Counted from the stretch's first letter, positions 1 to 8,805 are shown. The stretch is 64,000 nucleotides of DNA from Polaribacter sp. (GCF_024639685.1 NZ_JAHEHX010000020.1:62001-126000), one strand, 5' to 3'. Notes: generated by a model from the letters alone, not told the origin. Program-made: numbers and translations.

Positions 1-947
1 ACCATTAAAGTTGGTTTGTCTGCACAGTTTATATCATTTAATATAGAATTTACAGAAGCAATATGATCTTCAAAATTAGGGTGTGAAATATCTACAACGT
101 GTAATAAGAGATCTGCTTCTCTTACCTCATCTAGCGTAGATTTGAAAGATTCGACCAATTGCGTTGGTAATTTTCTGATAAAACCAACAGTATCTGTCAT
201 TAAAAAAGGAATGTTCTTAATAACTACTTTACGAACTGTTGTATCTAAAGTAGCAAAAAGTTTATTTTCTGCAAAAACATCACTTTTACTAATAACATTC
301 ATTAAAGTAGATTTTCCAACATTGGTGTATCCTACTAAAGCAACCCTTACCATTTTACCACGATTCTTTCGCTGAACCGCCATTTGCTTGTCTATGGTTT
401 TTAAACGTTTTTTTAGAACAGCTATTTTATCGCGAATAATTCGCCTATCGGTTTCAATTTCTGTTTCTCCAGGACCACGCATTCCAATTCCCCCTTTTTG
501 CTTATCCAGGTGTGTCCATAAACGAGTTAATCTTGGTAGTAAATATTCACTTTGAGCCAATTCTACTTGTGTTTTTGCAGAACTTGTTTGAGCTCGTTGT
601 GCGAAAATATCTAATATTAAATTAGTTCTGTCTAAAATTTTACAGTCTAAAATTTTCTCTATATTCCTTAATTGCGCGGGAGACAATTCATCATCAAAAA
701 TAGCAGTTCCAATCATGTTAGAATGTATATATGCTTTTACATCTTCTAACTTTCCTGCACCTAAGAAAGTTTTAGGATTTGGTCTTTCCATTTTTTGAAC
801 AAATCTTTTAACAACAAAACCACCAGCAGTTTGTGTTAGAAACTCTAATTCATCTAAATACTCTGTTGATTTTGCTTCATTTTGCTGTTGTGTAATAATA
901 CCTATTAAAACAGCTTTTTCAGAAATAGCCTCTTTTTGATCTATCAT
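1..947 (-). CDS. hflX: GTPase HflX, C-terminal part cut by window edge
   Basis: This is a ribosome-associated GTPase of the HflX family, which splits stalled or heat-damaged ribosomes. About 315 residues are visible from the start codon (complement of 943-947) to the window edge. The N-terminal HflX domain includes RPNPKTFLGAGK (about 55-66), the glycine-rich linker GGIGMRGPGETEIETDRR lies near 152-169, the P-loop GYTNVGKST at 206-214, and the G3 motif DTVGF near 250. These are family hallmarks read directly. The rest of the G domain and the tail lie outside the window. It stands alone on the minus strand with a 430-bp spacer upstream. Confidence 0.95.
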   Translation of the reverse strand, partial: MIDQKEAISEKAVLIGIITQQQNEAKSTEYLDELEFLTQTAGGFVVKRFVQKMERPNPKTFLGAGKLEDVKAYIHSNMIGTAIFDDELSPAQLRNIEKILDCKILDRTNLILDIFAQRAQTSSAKTQVELAQSEYLLPRLTRLWTHLDKQKGGIGMRGPGETEIETDRRIIRDKIAVLKKRLKTIDKQMAVQRKNRGKMVRVALVGYTNVGKSTLMNVISKSDVFAENKLFATLDTTVRKVVIKNIPFLMTDTVGFIRKLPTQLVESFKSTLDEVREADLLLHVVDISHPNFEDHIASVNSILNDINCADKPTLM

Positions 948-1021
948 AGAGGACAAAAATACGAACAATTATCAATTGTAAAACCAAAATTAGACGAAAC
1001 AATCCTAAAGAGATTATTAAA

Positions 1022-1118
1022 AAACAAAAAAACCTCAGCACAACCCGAGGTTTTAAACAATTAATTCAAACACTACACTTTTACTCTTATACTTTCTCTT
1101 TTTTAATTAAAGTATTTA
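1022..1118 (-). ncRNA. Candidate small RNA with its own promoter and terminator
   Basis: On the minus strand a consensus -7 box TAACTTTG (complement of 1125-1132) is followed about 95 nt later by a perfect 8-bp hairpin (AAAACCTC at 1029-1036 with GAGGTTTT at 1047-1054) and a T-rich run. No ATG or credible ORF lies between them. The next gene upstream on this strand already has its own terminator at 1216-1247, so this hairpin is not needed for it. A short independent transcript is inferred. No known RNA family was recognised, and no clear -33 TTTG is visible. Confidence 0.35.
1029..1054 (-). terminator. Rho-independent terminator
   Basis: A perfect 8-bp stem, AAAACCTC paired with GAGGTTTT, encloses a 10-nt loop. 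On the minus strand it is followed by a T run. It would end the candidate small RNA that starts near 1118. Confidence 0.6.
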
Positions 1119-1215
1119 CACTTACAAAGTTAACGGGTTTGTTTATGTTTCACATATTATAAATGTTATTAAAACCTATAATTTAAGTTAAATTTAATCT
1201 TCGTTTTTTAGATTT

Positions 1216-1248
1216 AAAAAAACACTCCAGAAAATGGAGGTGTTTTTG
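1216..1248 (-). terminator. Rho-independent terminator of the 1381-1620 gene
   Basis: The stem AAAAACAC-TCCA / TGGAGGTGTTTTT has one bulged base and an approximately 4-nt loop. Read on the minus strand it is followed by a run of seven T. It lies about 130 bp downstream of the small membrane protein gene. Confidence 0.65.
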
Positions 1249-1380
1249 GTAATATAAATTCCGTACAAATTTGTGAATGTTTGTCAGCATCATTAAAATT
1301 TTAATCATTTTAAGATTAAAAAAATCAGATAAAAATTCAATTATCCTATAGTTACAAAAACATGGAATTTTTAAATAAAA

Positions 1381-1620
1381 TTAGTGCTGATCTCTTTTTT
1401 TAAAGGCAGCCATTAATTTTTCGTCATTTAGAATGTACTTTTTGTATTTACCGTCTTTATATCTGTAGTAAATAAACAATGGCATAAAAATAAATGCCAA
1501 GTAAAAAACACCCAAGCCCATAACAACTTGAGCTTTCTCATGCTCATTGTTTACTAAAAAAACACCTACTAACATCCAAATAATAAATACTACAAATAGT
1601 ATTTTTAGTATTAACTTCAT
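1381..1620 (-). CDS. Small two-helix membrane protein, function unknown
   Basis: The product has 79 residues. A first hydrophobic segment spans about residues 3-24 and a second about 34-52, followed by a charged tail (YRYKDGKYKKYILNDEK). This suggests a small inner-membrane protein with a cytoplasmic basic tail. I do not recognise the family, although similar short proteins are common in Flavobacteriaceae. It is monocistronic: the divergent broken glpQ starts 47 bp away on the other strand and a terminator follows at 1216-1248. Coding status rests on ORF integrity, the membrane pattern and the terminator. Confidence 0.6.
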   Translation of the reverse strand: MKLILKILFVVFIIWMLVGVFLVNNEHEKAQVVMGLGVFYLAFIFMPLFIYYRYKDGKYKKYILNDEKLMAAFKKRDQH

Positions 1621-1667
1621 ACTGTAAAATTACAAAAGTTCTATCTTTAAAACTTAAAATAGTTTAA

Positions 1668-2642
1668 ATGAAATACAATTTATTATTTTTAATTTGCATC
1701 ACTTTAAATGGTTGTCATAAAAAAATGAATACAAAAAATTCCGATAAAAAAATTATTATTGCGCATAGAGGTGCATCAGGTTATCTTCCTGAACATACTC
1801 CAGAGGCAAAGATAATGGCTTATGCTATGAATGCAGATTTTATAGAACAAGATATTGTACTTAGTAAAGACAACATTCCTATTGTTATTCATGACATCTA
1901 TTTAGATGATGTCACAGATGTATCAGAAAAATTTCCAAAAAGACATAGAGAGGATAATCGTTTTTATGAAATCGACTTTACATTTAAAGAATTAAAAACA
2001 TTACGAGTTTCTGAACGATTTATGCCTGAAACAGGGGAACAGGTATATAAAAAAAATTCCAAAAGAGAAAGGCAACTTTAAATTACATTGTTTATAAGAA
2101 GAAATAGAACTAATTCAGGGTTTAAATTTATCTACTGGAAAAAACATGGGAATCTATCCAGAAATTAAAGCCCCTAAATTCCACAAAGAAGAAGGAAAAA
2201 AATAAGTGAAATTGTCTTAAACGTTTTATCAACATATGGCTATAATTCTAAAAAAGACAACTGTATAGTGCAATGTTTTGACTCGGATGATTTAAAGCGA
2301 ATTAGAGAAAATCTAAAATCTGATTTATTTTTAGTTCAACTAATAGAATCTCCAGAAGAAACTTTAAAACTAAAACATTTTGCGACATATGCAGATGGAA
2401 TTGGCCCTTGGAATAAAAAAATTTTAAAAGAAAAGATAAATAACAAATGGACATTTACTTCTTTGGTGTCTGAAGCTCATGCATTAGGTTTAAAGGTACA
2501 CCCTTACACATTTAGAGCAGATGCTTTAGGAGAGTTTCCTTCTTTTGAAAAAATGCTAGAGACACTTGTGATTGATGCAAATGTAGATGGCGTTTTTACT
2601 GATTTTCCAGATAAAGTTCACAAGTTTTTTACTGAAAATTAG
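1668..2642 (+). pseudogene. glpQ: Broken glycerophosphodiester phosphodiesterase (GlpQ-like lipoprotein)
   Basis: The intact parts read as a GlpQ-type phosphodiesterase, which hydrolyses glycerophosphodiesters to glycerol-3-phosphate and an alcohol. The N-terminal segment (1668-2081) has a lipoprotein signal (LNGC), the catalytic start IIAHRGASGYLPEHTPEA and the acidic IEQDIVLSKD motif. The C-terminal segment (2268-2642) ends VDGVFTDFPDKVHKFF. At least three lesions separate them: a frameshift at the A8 run 2049-2056, an in-frame TAA at 2095-2097, and a second frameshift at the A7 run 2196-2202. Between the lesions the sequence still reads GLNLSTGKNMGIYPEIKAP, typical of GlpQ. Loss appears recent because the remaining coding sequence is well preserved. 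Confidence 0.9.
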
Positions 2643-2669
2643 CTTTATTTTCAGTAGATATACTTTATT

Positions 2670-4445
2670 TTATGTGGTAACCTCTATCAACTTATTTCTA
2701 TAAGCTGTTAATAATTTAGATTTAGATATAAAACCTACATATTTATCTCCTTGCACAACAGGTAAATTCCAAGCATCACTGGTCTTGAATTTCTTCATAA
2801 TTTCTGTAACAGAATCTTCATAAAATATAATTTCTGGAGCTGCTTTCATTAAAGTTTCTACAGTAACATTATTGTACATTTCTGTATCGAACATGAAGGG
2901 TCTTATATCATCTAACAAAACAATGCCTAAGAAAACTTTTTCTGAATTTGTAACAGGAAAAATATTTCGAGTAGATTTTGCAACCGCCGATTTTAACATA
3001 TCTCCTAGTAACATTTCTGGATAAATAGTTTTAAAATTGTTTTCTATTAATCGATCAATCTTCATCATCATCATCACATTCTTGTCCTTATTGTGTGTTA
3101 TCAATTCACCTCTTCTTGCCAATTCTGATGTGTAAATAGAATTTGCAATAAAGTATTTGGTAAAAGCAAAACTTATAGCAGCTACCAACATTAGTGGTAC
3201 AAATAAATCATAACCTCCAGTAATTTCTGCAATTAAAAAAATAGCTGTTAAAGGGGCATGTAAAACACCAGCCATTAAGCCAGTCATACCAATTAATGTA
3301 AAGTTAGACTCAGATACATTACCTCCTAAAGTATTTATAATTTTTGCAAAAACATTACCCAAAGATGCTCCCATAAATAGTGTTGGTATAAAGATACCTC
3401 CAACTCCACCAGCTGCAAATGTGGTTGTCATTGAAATAGCTTTAAACAAAGCAATTAAAATTAGAAATGCAATAACAATCCAAATATTGGTTAAATCTAC
3501 ATTATAAGGTAATGTTGCTAAAGCATCTGTTGTATTTCCATTTAATAAATTATTAATTAATCCGTAACCTTCACCGTATAAAGGAGGAATTAAATACAAC
3601 ATTAGGCCAATAGCAAAGCCACCAATAATTAACCTATGTATTCGTTTTTTAAAGTAATTAAAGAACTTTGTAATTCTAAAATAAATTTTAGAAAAATACA
3701 CAGAGGCTACACCTGTCCCTAACCCTAAAATAATATAGTACAAAACATCTTTAACCTGAAAAGTATCTATCAACTGAAAACCAAAAAGGGCATCTCTCTC
3801 AAAGAAAAAATACGATGTAATTACTGCTGAAACAGAAGCTAATAAAAGTGGCACTAAAGATGCAAATGCCAAATCTAAACTAAAAATTTCTACTGCAAAT
3901 ACAATTGCTGCAACTGGTGCTTTAAACATAGAAGACATTGCTCCAGCTGTTGCACAACCAATAAGCAACATTCTAGTTTTTGAGCTCATATGAAATAGCT
4001 GAGAAACATAAGAACCTAAAGCAGCACCTGTACTAACTGCTGGACCTTGCAGACCTGCAGAACCACCAAAGCCAACTGTAATTGGAGCCGTAATTAAAGA
4101 AGCATACATTTTGTACTTTTCTAAAATTCCATTTTTTTTAGAAACAGCATGTAAAGTAGTCGAAATTCCATGGCCTATTTCCTTTTTAATCACCTTCTTT
4201 TTAATGTAAAAGACGATAATTAAACCGATTATAGGAAAAATAAAATATAAGGAATGATGAAAATCTTTAATGAATTTACCTTCTAAAAGATTCTCGAAAA
4301 AGAACGTTAAATTCTTTAATACAGCAGTTCCTAAACCAGCCAATAAGCCTACTAAAACACTTAGAACATAAATAAACTGACGTTCAGAAATAAACTGATA
4401 TCTCCAAAGTAATATTTGTTTTAGGTATTTATTCTTAGTTGGCAT
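2670..4445 (-). CDS. ClC-family chloride channel-like protein with CBS pair, variant gating residues
   Basis: This 591-residue membrane protein has the ClC fold. The anion-path motifs are GHGIS (91-95), GGSAGLQGP (127-135) and GGIFIP in the second half. Two CBS domains fill roughly residues 455-590. By ungapped alignment with E. coli ClC-ec1, the external gating glutamate E148 is Gln133 (CAA at 4047-4049) and the internal proton glutamate E203 is Ile187, while E202 is kept as Glu186. Ser107 of GSGIP is His92. Known biology says these glutamates couple H+ to Cl-, so passive anion conduction is inferred rather than exchange. The gene ends 24 bp from the broken glpQ and may be co-transcribed with the DUF6503 gene 10 bp upstream. 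Confidence 0.93.
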   Translation of the reverse strand: MPTKNKYLKQILLWRYQFISERQFIYVLSVLVGLLAGLGTAVLKNLTFFFENLLEGKFIKDFHHSLYFIFPIIGLIIVFYIKKKVIKKEIGHGISTTLHAVSKKNGILEKYKMYASLITAPITVGFGGSAGLQGPAVSTGAALGSYVSQLFHMSSKTRMLLIGCATAGAMSSMFKAPVAAIVFAVEIFSLDLAFASLVPLLLASVSAVITSYFFFERDALFGFQLIDTFQVKDVLYYIILGLGTGVASVYFSKIYFRITKFFNYFKKRIHRLIIGGFAIGLMLYLIPPLYGEGYGLINNLLNGNTTDALATLPYNVDLTNIWIVIAFLILIALFKAISMTTTFAAGGVGGIFIPTLFMGASLGNVFAKIINTLGGNVSESNFTLIGMTGLMAGVLHAPLTAIFLIAEITGGYDLFVPLMLVAAISFAFTKYFIANSIYTSELARRGELITHNKDKNVMMMMKIDRLIENNFKTIYPEMLLGDMLKSAVAKSTRNIFPVTNSEKVFLGIVLLDDIRPFMFDTEMYNNVTVETLMKAAPEIIFYEDSVTEIMKKFKTSDAWNLPVVQGDKYVGFISKSKLLTAYRNKLIEVTT

Positions 4446-4455
4446 AAAGAGAGAA

Positions 4456-5151
4456 CTACTTGCTTTTAGATATAATGTCTGTACCTAAATAACCATTGTC
4501 TTTGTTATAATACCAAGCTCTAATCTTTGACATTTTAATATCATTAACAACCTCTAAACCAGACAATAAAATGTATTCTCCACTATCTTTTGTATCCTTA
4601 AAAAACTGGTATACTTCCATTGCATAAGTATCAGGATTAAAATAAAAGTACCAAGTATCTTTACTATAGGTTGCTTTTAGTACCAAATACTCTTTTTCTT
4701 TAAAATTACGCTTTTCTATTTTTTGATGAATAATAGTTCCTTCATCTTTTAATTTCATAGGCAAGCCATATAAATACGTATAATAGTTTTTGTATAAATT
4801 GGCACGATCGCAATTTAAACTATACTTTTTCTTTATTTCCGCTGATAAGTTATGATTTCCGTTTAAACTAAGACTGCAAGAACCTTTATCTAAAGTAAAT
4901 TGGGTAATTACTGTATCTCTTTTGGCAAGAACAGCAAAGTATTGATTGGGTAAATCAATATTAATTTTACTAATTCTATCTGCATTCTTAGGTGTTTCCA
5001 TAGTTACAAACAACTCACCTTTAAAGGTTGCCCAATTTCGATTTGGATCATGAAATTGTATTGCTTTTTCCAATAATTCATCCCCAGTAATTGTTTGAGA
5101 AATGGTAGTTATTGAAATAAATAGGACTAAAAGTATGATTAGTTTTTTCAT
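4456..5151 (-). CDS. DUF6503 family secreted protein
   Basis: The 231-residue protein begins with a signal peptide (about residues 1-19, ending ISQ). The mature start is GDELLEKAIQFHDPNRNW, which I recognise as the DUF6503 pattern found across Flavobacteriia. The rest is predicted beta-rich, with many Tyr and aromatic strands (YYTYLYGLPMKLKD, STYSKDTWYFYF-like), reminiscent of LolA/LolB-type barrels, but no lipobox is present. No enzyme motif is visible and the function is unknown. The gene lies 10 bp upstream of the ClC gene on the same strand, so co-transcription is likely. Confidence 0.75.
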   Translation of the reverse strand: MKKLIILLVLFISITTISQTITGDELLEKAIQFHDPNRNWATFKGELFVTMETPKNADRISKINIDLPNQYFAVLAKRDTVITQFTLDKGSCSLSLNGNHNLSAEIKKKYSLNCDRANLYKNYYTYLYGLPMKLKDEGTIIHQKIEKRNFKEKEYLVLKATYSKDTWYFYFNPDTYAMEVYQFFKDTKDSGEYILLSGLEVVNDIKMSKIRAWYYNKDNGYLGTDIISKSK

Positions 5152-5185
5152 ATTTTAAAAGTAATAAAAATAGCGAAACGAAAAA

Positions 5186-5211
5186 CTCCACAGATTTTAA
5201 AACCTGTGGAG
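5186..5211 (-). terminator. Rho-independent terminator after aspS
   Basis: An 8-bp perfect stem, CTCCACAG (5186-5193) with CTGTGGAG (5204-5211), precedes a T-run on the minus strand. It sits 25 bp beyond the aspS stop codon and separates aspS from the DUF6503 gene. Confidence 0.8.
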
Positions 5212-5236
5212 CCTAAAAAAATATTTTATAATTGGC

Positions 5237-6991
5237 TTATTCTTTAATATCCAATTTTAAACTTAACTCTTGTAATTGCTCATCATCAATAAATGCAGGT
5301 GCATCTATCATAACATCTCTACCTGAATTATTTTTTGGGAATGCAATAAAATCACGAATGGTTTCCTGACCTCCTAAAATAGCAACCAATCTGTCTAAAC
5401 CAAAAGCTAAACCTCCATGAGGTGGAGCTCCATACTCAAAAGCTTCCATTAAGAATCCAAATTGAGCTTTCGCTTCTTCTTCAGAAAAACCTAAATGCTT
5501 TAACATTGTTGCCTGAATTTCTTTATCATGAATTCTGATAGAACCTCCACCAATTTCATTTCCATTTAACACTAAATCGTAAGCATTTGCTTTTACTTCT
5601 CCTGGTTTGGAATCTAATAACTCTAATTGACCAGGTTTTGGTGATGTAAATGGATGGTGCATTGCATGATAATGACCTGTTTCTTCATCTAACTCTAATA
5701 GTGGGAAATCTATTACCCAAAGTGGAGCAAATACTTTAGGATCTCTTAACCCTAAACGTTCTGCTAATTCCATTCTTAAAGCAGACATTTGTGCTCTAAC
5801 TTTATTGGTTTCTCCAGATAAAACACAAACTAAATCACCAGGTTTTGCACCTGTAACTTCAACCCATTTTGCTAAATCTTCTTGATCGTAAAATTTATCT
5901 ACAGAAGATTTAAAAGTACCATCTTCATTAACTCTACAATAAATCATTCCAAGAGCACCAACTTGTGGCCTTTTTACCCATTTAATGATATTATCAATCT
6001 CTTTTCTTGTGTATGCATTTCCACCAGGAACAGCAATACCAATTACGAGTTCAGCATCATTAAATACTTTAAAATCTTTATGTTGAGTTACTGCATTTAG
6101 TTCTCCAAATTCCATCCCAAAACGAATATCTGGCTTATCATTTCCATACAAACGCATTGCATCATCAAACAACATTCTTGGGAATTTCTCTACCTCAACT
6201 CCATTAATTTCTTTTAATAAATACCTAGTAAATCCTTCAAAAATGTTTAAGATATCTTCTTGTTCAACAAATGCCATTTCACAGTCAATCTGTGTAAATT
6301 CTGGCTGTCTGTCTGCACGTAAATCTTCATCTCTAAAACACTTTACAATCTGAAAGTATTTATCCATTCCACCAACCATCAACAATTGTTTAAAGGTTTG
6401 AGGACTTTGAGGAAGTGCATAAAATTGCCCTTCGTTCATTCTAGAAGGAACTACAAAATCTCTTGCACCTTCTGGAGTTGATTTAATTAAGTAAGGTGTT
6501 TCTACTTCTATAAATTCTTGATCAGACAAGAATTTACGAACTTCCATAGCTACTTTATGACGAAAAATCAAACTGTCTTTTACAGGGTTTCTTCTAATAT
6601 CTAAGTATCTATATTTCATTCTGATGTCTTCTCCACCATCAGTTTTATCTTCAATTGTAAAAGGAGGTAACTTGGCTTCGTTTAAAATTTCTAACTCAGA
6701 AACCAATACTTCAATTTCACCAGTAGCTAATCTATCATTCTTAGATTCTCTCTCAATAACAGTACCTTTTACTTGAATCACAAATTCTCTACCTAAAGAT
6801 TTTGCTTTTTCTATAATGTCTTTAGAAGTACGTTCTTCATCAAAAATTAACTGCGTAATTCCATACCTGTCTCGCAAATCTACCCAAACCATAAAACCTT
6901 TGTCTCTAGATTTTTGCACCCAACCTGCTAGCGTAACTTCTGTGTTAATGTGTGATGCTCTTAAGGCACCACAAGAATGACTTCTATACAT
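5237..6991 (-). CDS. aspS: Aspartyl-tRNA synthetase
   Basis: This class IIb synthetase charges tRNA-Asp in the cytoplasm. The 584-residue length matches the bacterial form. The N-terminal OB-fold anticodon domain spans about residues 1-105 ([19 protein letters not shown]). Class II motif 2 is [18 protein letters not shown] near 218-235, the bacterial GAD insertion lies at roughly 290-400, and motif 3 is [15 protein letters not shown] near 535-549. The start ATG opens [11 protein letters not shown], the normal N-terminus. It is monocistronic, with a terminator downstream and a divergent cupin gene 164 bp away. Whether it is discriminating or also charges tRNA-Asn cannot be told from this window. 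Confidence 0.97.
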   Translation of the reverse strand: MYRSHSCGALRASHINTEVTLAGWVQKSRDKGFMVWVDLRDRYGITQLIFDEERTSKDIIEKAKSLGREFVIQVKGTVIERESKNDRLATGEIEVLVSELEILNEAKLPPFTIEDKTDGGEDIRMKYRYLDIRRNPVKDSLIFRHKVAMEVRKFLSDQEFIEVETPYLIKSTPEGARDFVVPSRMNEGQFYALPQSPQTFKQLLMVGGMDKYFQIVKCFRDEDLRADRQPEFTQIDCEMAFVEQEDILNIFEGFTRYLLKEINGVEVEKFPRMLFDDAMRLYGNDKPDIRFGMEFGELNAVTQHKDFKVFNDAELVIGIAVPGGNAYTRKEIDNIIKWVKRPQVGALGMIYCRVNEDGTFKSSVDKFYDQEDLAKWVEVTGAKPGDLVCVLSGETNKVRAQMSALRMELAERLGLRDPKVFAPLWVIDFPLLELDEETGHYHAMHHPFTSPKPGQLELLDSKPGEVKANAYDLVLNGNEIGGGSIRIHDKEIQATMLKHLGFSEEEAKAQFGFLMEAFEYGAPPHGGLAFGLDRLVAILGGQETIRDFIAFPKNNSGRDVMIDAPAFIDDEQLQELSLKLDIKE

Positions 6992-7116
6992 TATAAATTT
7001 CTATTTACAATTCTGAATTTTTTCAGAATCTTTATTATGTTCTTATAACTCTAATCTAACTTCAAAGATTAGATGCAAATTTAATCATTTCATAAGAAAA
7101 ACATCTGCTTTTATAA

Positions 7117-7150
7117 TTTGATTTAATACAGATTAATCTTTGTAAATTTG
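7117..7150 (+). promoter_or_regulatory. Bacteroidetes-type promoter for the cupin gene
   Basis: A TTTG (7117-7120) lies 22 bp upstream of TAAATTTG (7143-7150), matching the flavobacterial sigma-A consensus. The cupin ATG begins only 5 bp after the -7 box, so the transcript is probably leaderless or nearly so. Confidence 0.6.
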
Positions 7151-7155
7151 TTTTT

Positions 7156-7515
7156 ATGAGCGTAGTTAATATTCAAGAAAAATTCGAGCTTTTTACAGAT
7201 TTATGGTCGCCTAAAAAAATAGGAGAATTAAATGGACAGCAAATTTTATTGGCAAAAATAAAAGGAGAATTTGTTTTTCATAAGCATGATAATGAAGATG
7301 AACTTTTTATGGTAAAAAAAGGTGTTTTAGAAATGCATTTACATGATAAAATTGTAACCATAAATGAAGGCGAATTCTATATTGTGCCTAAAGGCGTAGA
7401 ACATAAACCTGTTGCCAAAGAAGAAGTTCATATACTTTTATTTGAACCTCTAACTACAAAACATACAGGAGATGTTGTTGCAGATATAACTGTAGATACA
7501 TACGAATCAATATAA
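7156..7515 (+). CDS. Single-domain cupin protein
   Basis: The 119-residue protein is one cupin barrel. Motif 1 is FHKHDNEDELFMVKKG (about 36-51), giving His and Glu metal ligands, and motif 2 is YIVPKGVEHKP (about 75-85), giving the last His. Small stand-alone cupins of this kind bind a divalent metal, and many have no assigned substrate. None can be assigned here. The gene is preceded by a strong promoter immediately next to the start codon, and it is separated from rsmI by a 73-bp gap holding a heptad repeat tract. Confidence 0.85.
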   Translation: MSVVNIQEKFELFTDLWSPKKIGELNGQQILLAKIKGEFVFHKHDNEDELFMVKKGVLEMHLHDKIVTINEGEFYIVPKGVEHKPVAKEEVHILLFEPLTTKHTGDVVADITVDTYESI

Positions 7516-7521
7516 AAAGTT

Positions 7522-7570
7522 ATGAATTATGAGTTTTGAGTGATGAGTTAACCACTAACTAGTAACTTAA
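7522..7570. repeat. Degenerate 7-bp tandem repeat tract
   Basis: Seven consecutive heptamers can be read: ATGAATT, ATGAGTT, TTGAGTG, ATGAGTT, AACCACT, AACTAGT, AACTTAA. The last three resemble the reverse complement of the first group. It fills the cupin-rsmI spacer. A second heptad tract occurs at 33585-33633. Confidence 0.6.
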
Positions 7571-7588
7571 AACCAAACACCAAATTAA

Positions 7589-8266
7589 ATGAGTAAACTT
7601 TATTTAGTGCCAACACCAATTGGTAATTTAGAGGACATGACTTTTAGAGCAATTCGTATTCTAAAAGAAGCAGATTTTATTTTAGCTGAAGACACTAGAA
7701 CAAGTGGAAAGTTGCTAAAACATTTCGAAATTAATACGCAAATGCATTCTCATCATATGCATAATGAACATAAATCTATTGAAGGAATTTTAAATAGAAT
7801 TAAAAGCGGAGAAACTTGTGCAGTTATTTCTGATGCAGGTACCCCTGCTATTTCAGACCCTGGTTTTTTATTAACTAGAGCTTGCGTAGAAAACAATATT
7901 GATGTAGAATGTTTGCCTGGTGCAACTGCTTTTGTTCCTGCTTTGGTAAATTCTGGTTTACCAAATGATAAATTTGTTTTTGAGGGATTTTTACCTGTTA
8001 AGAAAGGAAGACAAACTCGTTTACTATTATTAGCAGAAGAAACAAGAACCATGATATTTTACGAATCTCCTCACAAACTAATTAAAACTTTAGTGCATTT
8101 TGAAGCATATTTTGGTAAAGAAAGAAAAGTTTCAGTTTCTAGAGAACTTACAAAAATGTTTGAAGAAAATGTAAGAGGAACAGCTAATGAAGTGTTAACT
8201 CATTTTAATAAAAAACCTCCAAAAGGTGAGATAGTAATTATAGTCGAAGGAAAATCTTTAAAATAA
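7589..8266 (+). CDS. rsmI: 16S rRNA (cytidine(1402)-2'-O)-methyltransferase RsmI
   Basis: RsmI uses S-adenosylmethionine to methylate the 2'-O of C1402 in 16S rRNA, tuning decoding at the P site. The 225-residue protein has the tetrapyrrole methylase fold: LYLVPTPIGNLEDMTFRA at the start, AEDTRTSGKLLKHF near 34-47, and the SAM-loop motif SDAGTPAISDPG near 80-91. It lacks the C-terminal helix-turn-helix extension of the roughly 286-residue E. coli form, as is usual in Bacteroidetes. The stop codon is 2 bp from the stop of the convergent gene. Confidence 0.95.
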   Translation: MSKLYLVPTPIGNLEDMTFRAIRILKEADFILAEDTRTSGKLLKHFEINTQMHSHHMHNEHKSIEGILNRIKSGETCAVISDAGTPAISDPGFLLTRACVENNIDVECLPGATAFVPALVNSGLPNDKFVFEGFLPVKKGRQTRLLLLAEETRTMIFYESPHKLIKTLVHFEAYFGKERKVSVSRELTKMFEENVRGTANEVLTHFNKKPPKGEIVIIVEGKSLK

Positions 8267-8268
8267 AC

Positions 8269-8724
8269 TTAGTTTACTTTTTTAGTGGTAATAATAATTA
8301 CTCTATTCAAAGCATTGTGTTTTTCCAATGCTTCTTTTCCTTTTAAAACTTCGATTTTTTCAATTTTATCAGGAGTTAATTTTTGTAACTCTTTTTTATT
8401 AGATTCTTTTCCATCTATTATTATGGTTGGAAAAAATTTGTCATTTTTCACATTTCCATTTTCAACAGTTTTTAAATGATAATAATTAAAAGTTTTACCC
8501 AATTTAGTCACTATTAAAATAGCTCCGTTTGGAGCATTGTATTTTTTAATTGCATTTTCACCTTTTACTACATGCATTGTTGCTATTGTAGTTGGATTAA
8601 TAATTTCTACTGGAAAATCGAACTTTTTCCCATCAACAAAAATTAAAGGCTTCTTGCTGTTTTTTTCATTGAAACCATCTTTATTTTCAGCATTTTTTGT
8701 TTGACCGAACGCTATAAAAGACAT
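8269..8724 (-). CDS. TonB-plug-like repeat protein with frameshifted signal peptide
   Basis: The protein (151 residues from the internal ATG) holds two copies of a unit ending in the plug-like pattern: KGENAIKKYNAPNGAILIVTK and KGKEALEKHNALNRVIIITTKK. This resembles the plug of TonB-dependent receptors and the tails of Bacteroidetes BlaR1-type proteins. The natural start appears to be the ATG at 8760-8762, which reads MKKSVLTFF and then stops. Adding one T to the T8 run (8735-8742) would give MKKSVLTFFLLIFMSFIAFGQ, a textbook signal peptide. As it stands, the longest frame begins inside the signal peptide, so export is probably lost. Function is unknown. Confidence 0.7.
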   Translation of the reverse strand: MSFIAFGQTKNAENKDGFNEKNSKKPLIFVDGKKFDFPVEIINPTTIATMHVVKGENAIKKYNAPNGAILIVTKLGKTFNYYHLKTVENGNVKNDKFFPTIIIDGKESNKKELQKLTPDKIEKIEVLKGKEALEKHNALNRVIIITTKKVN

Positions 8725-8805
8725 AAATATTAGTAAAAAAAAGTAAGTACACTTTTTTTCATTTTTTTATATTTTATTTGTTTAAAAATAAATAAATTAA
8801 AAATA

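Noticed and set aside
7753..8052. Long open frame antisense to rsmI
   Set aside because: It is entirely inside a confident gene, shows no domain pattern, and has Ser/Pro-rich composition typical of antisense frames in AT-rich DNA.
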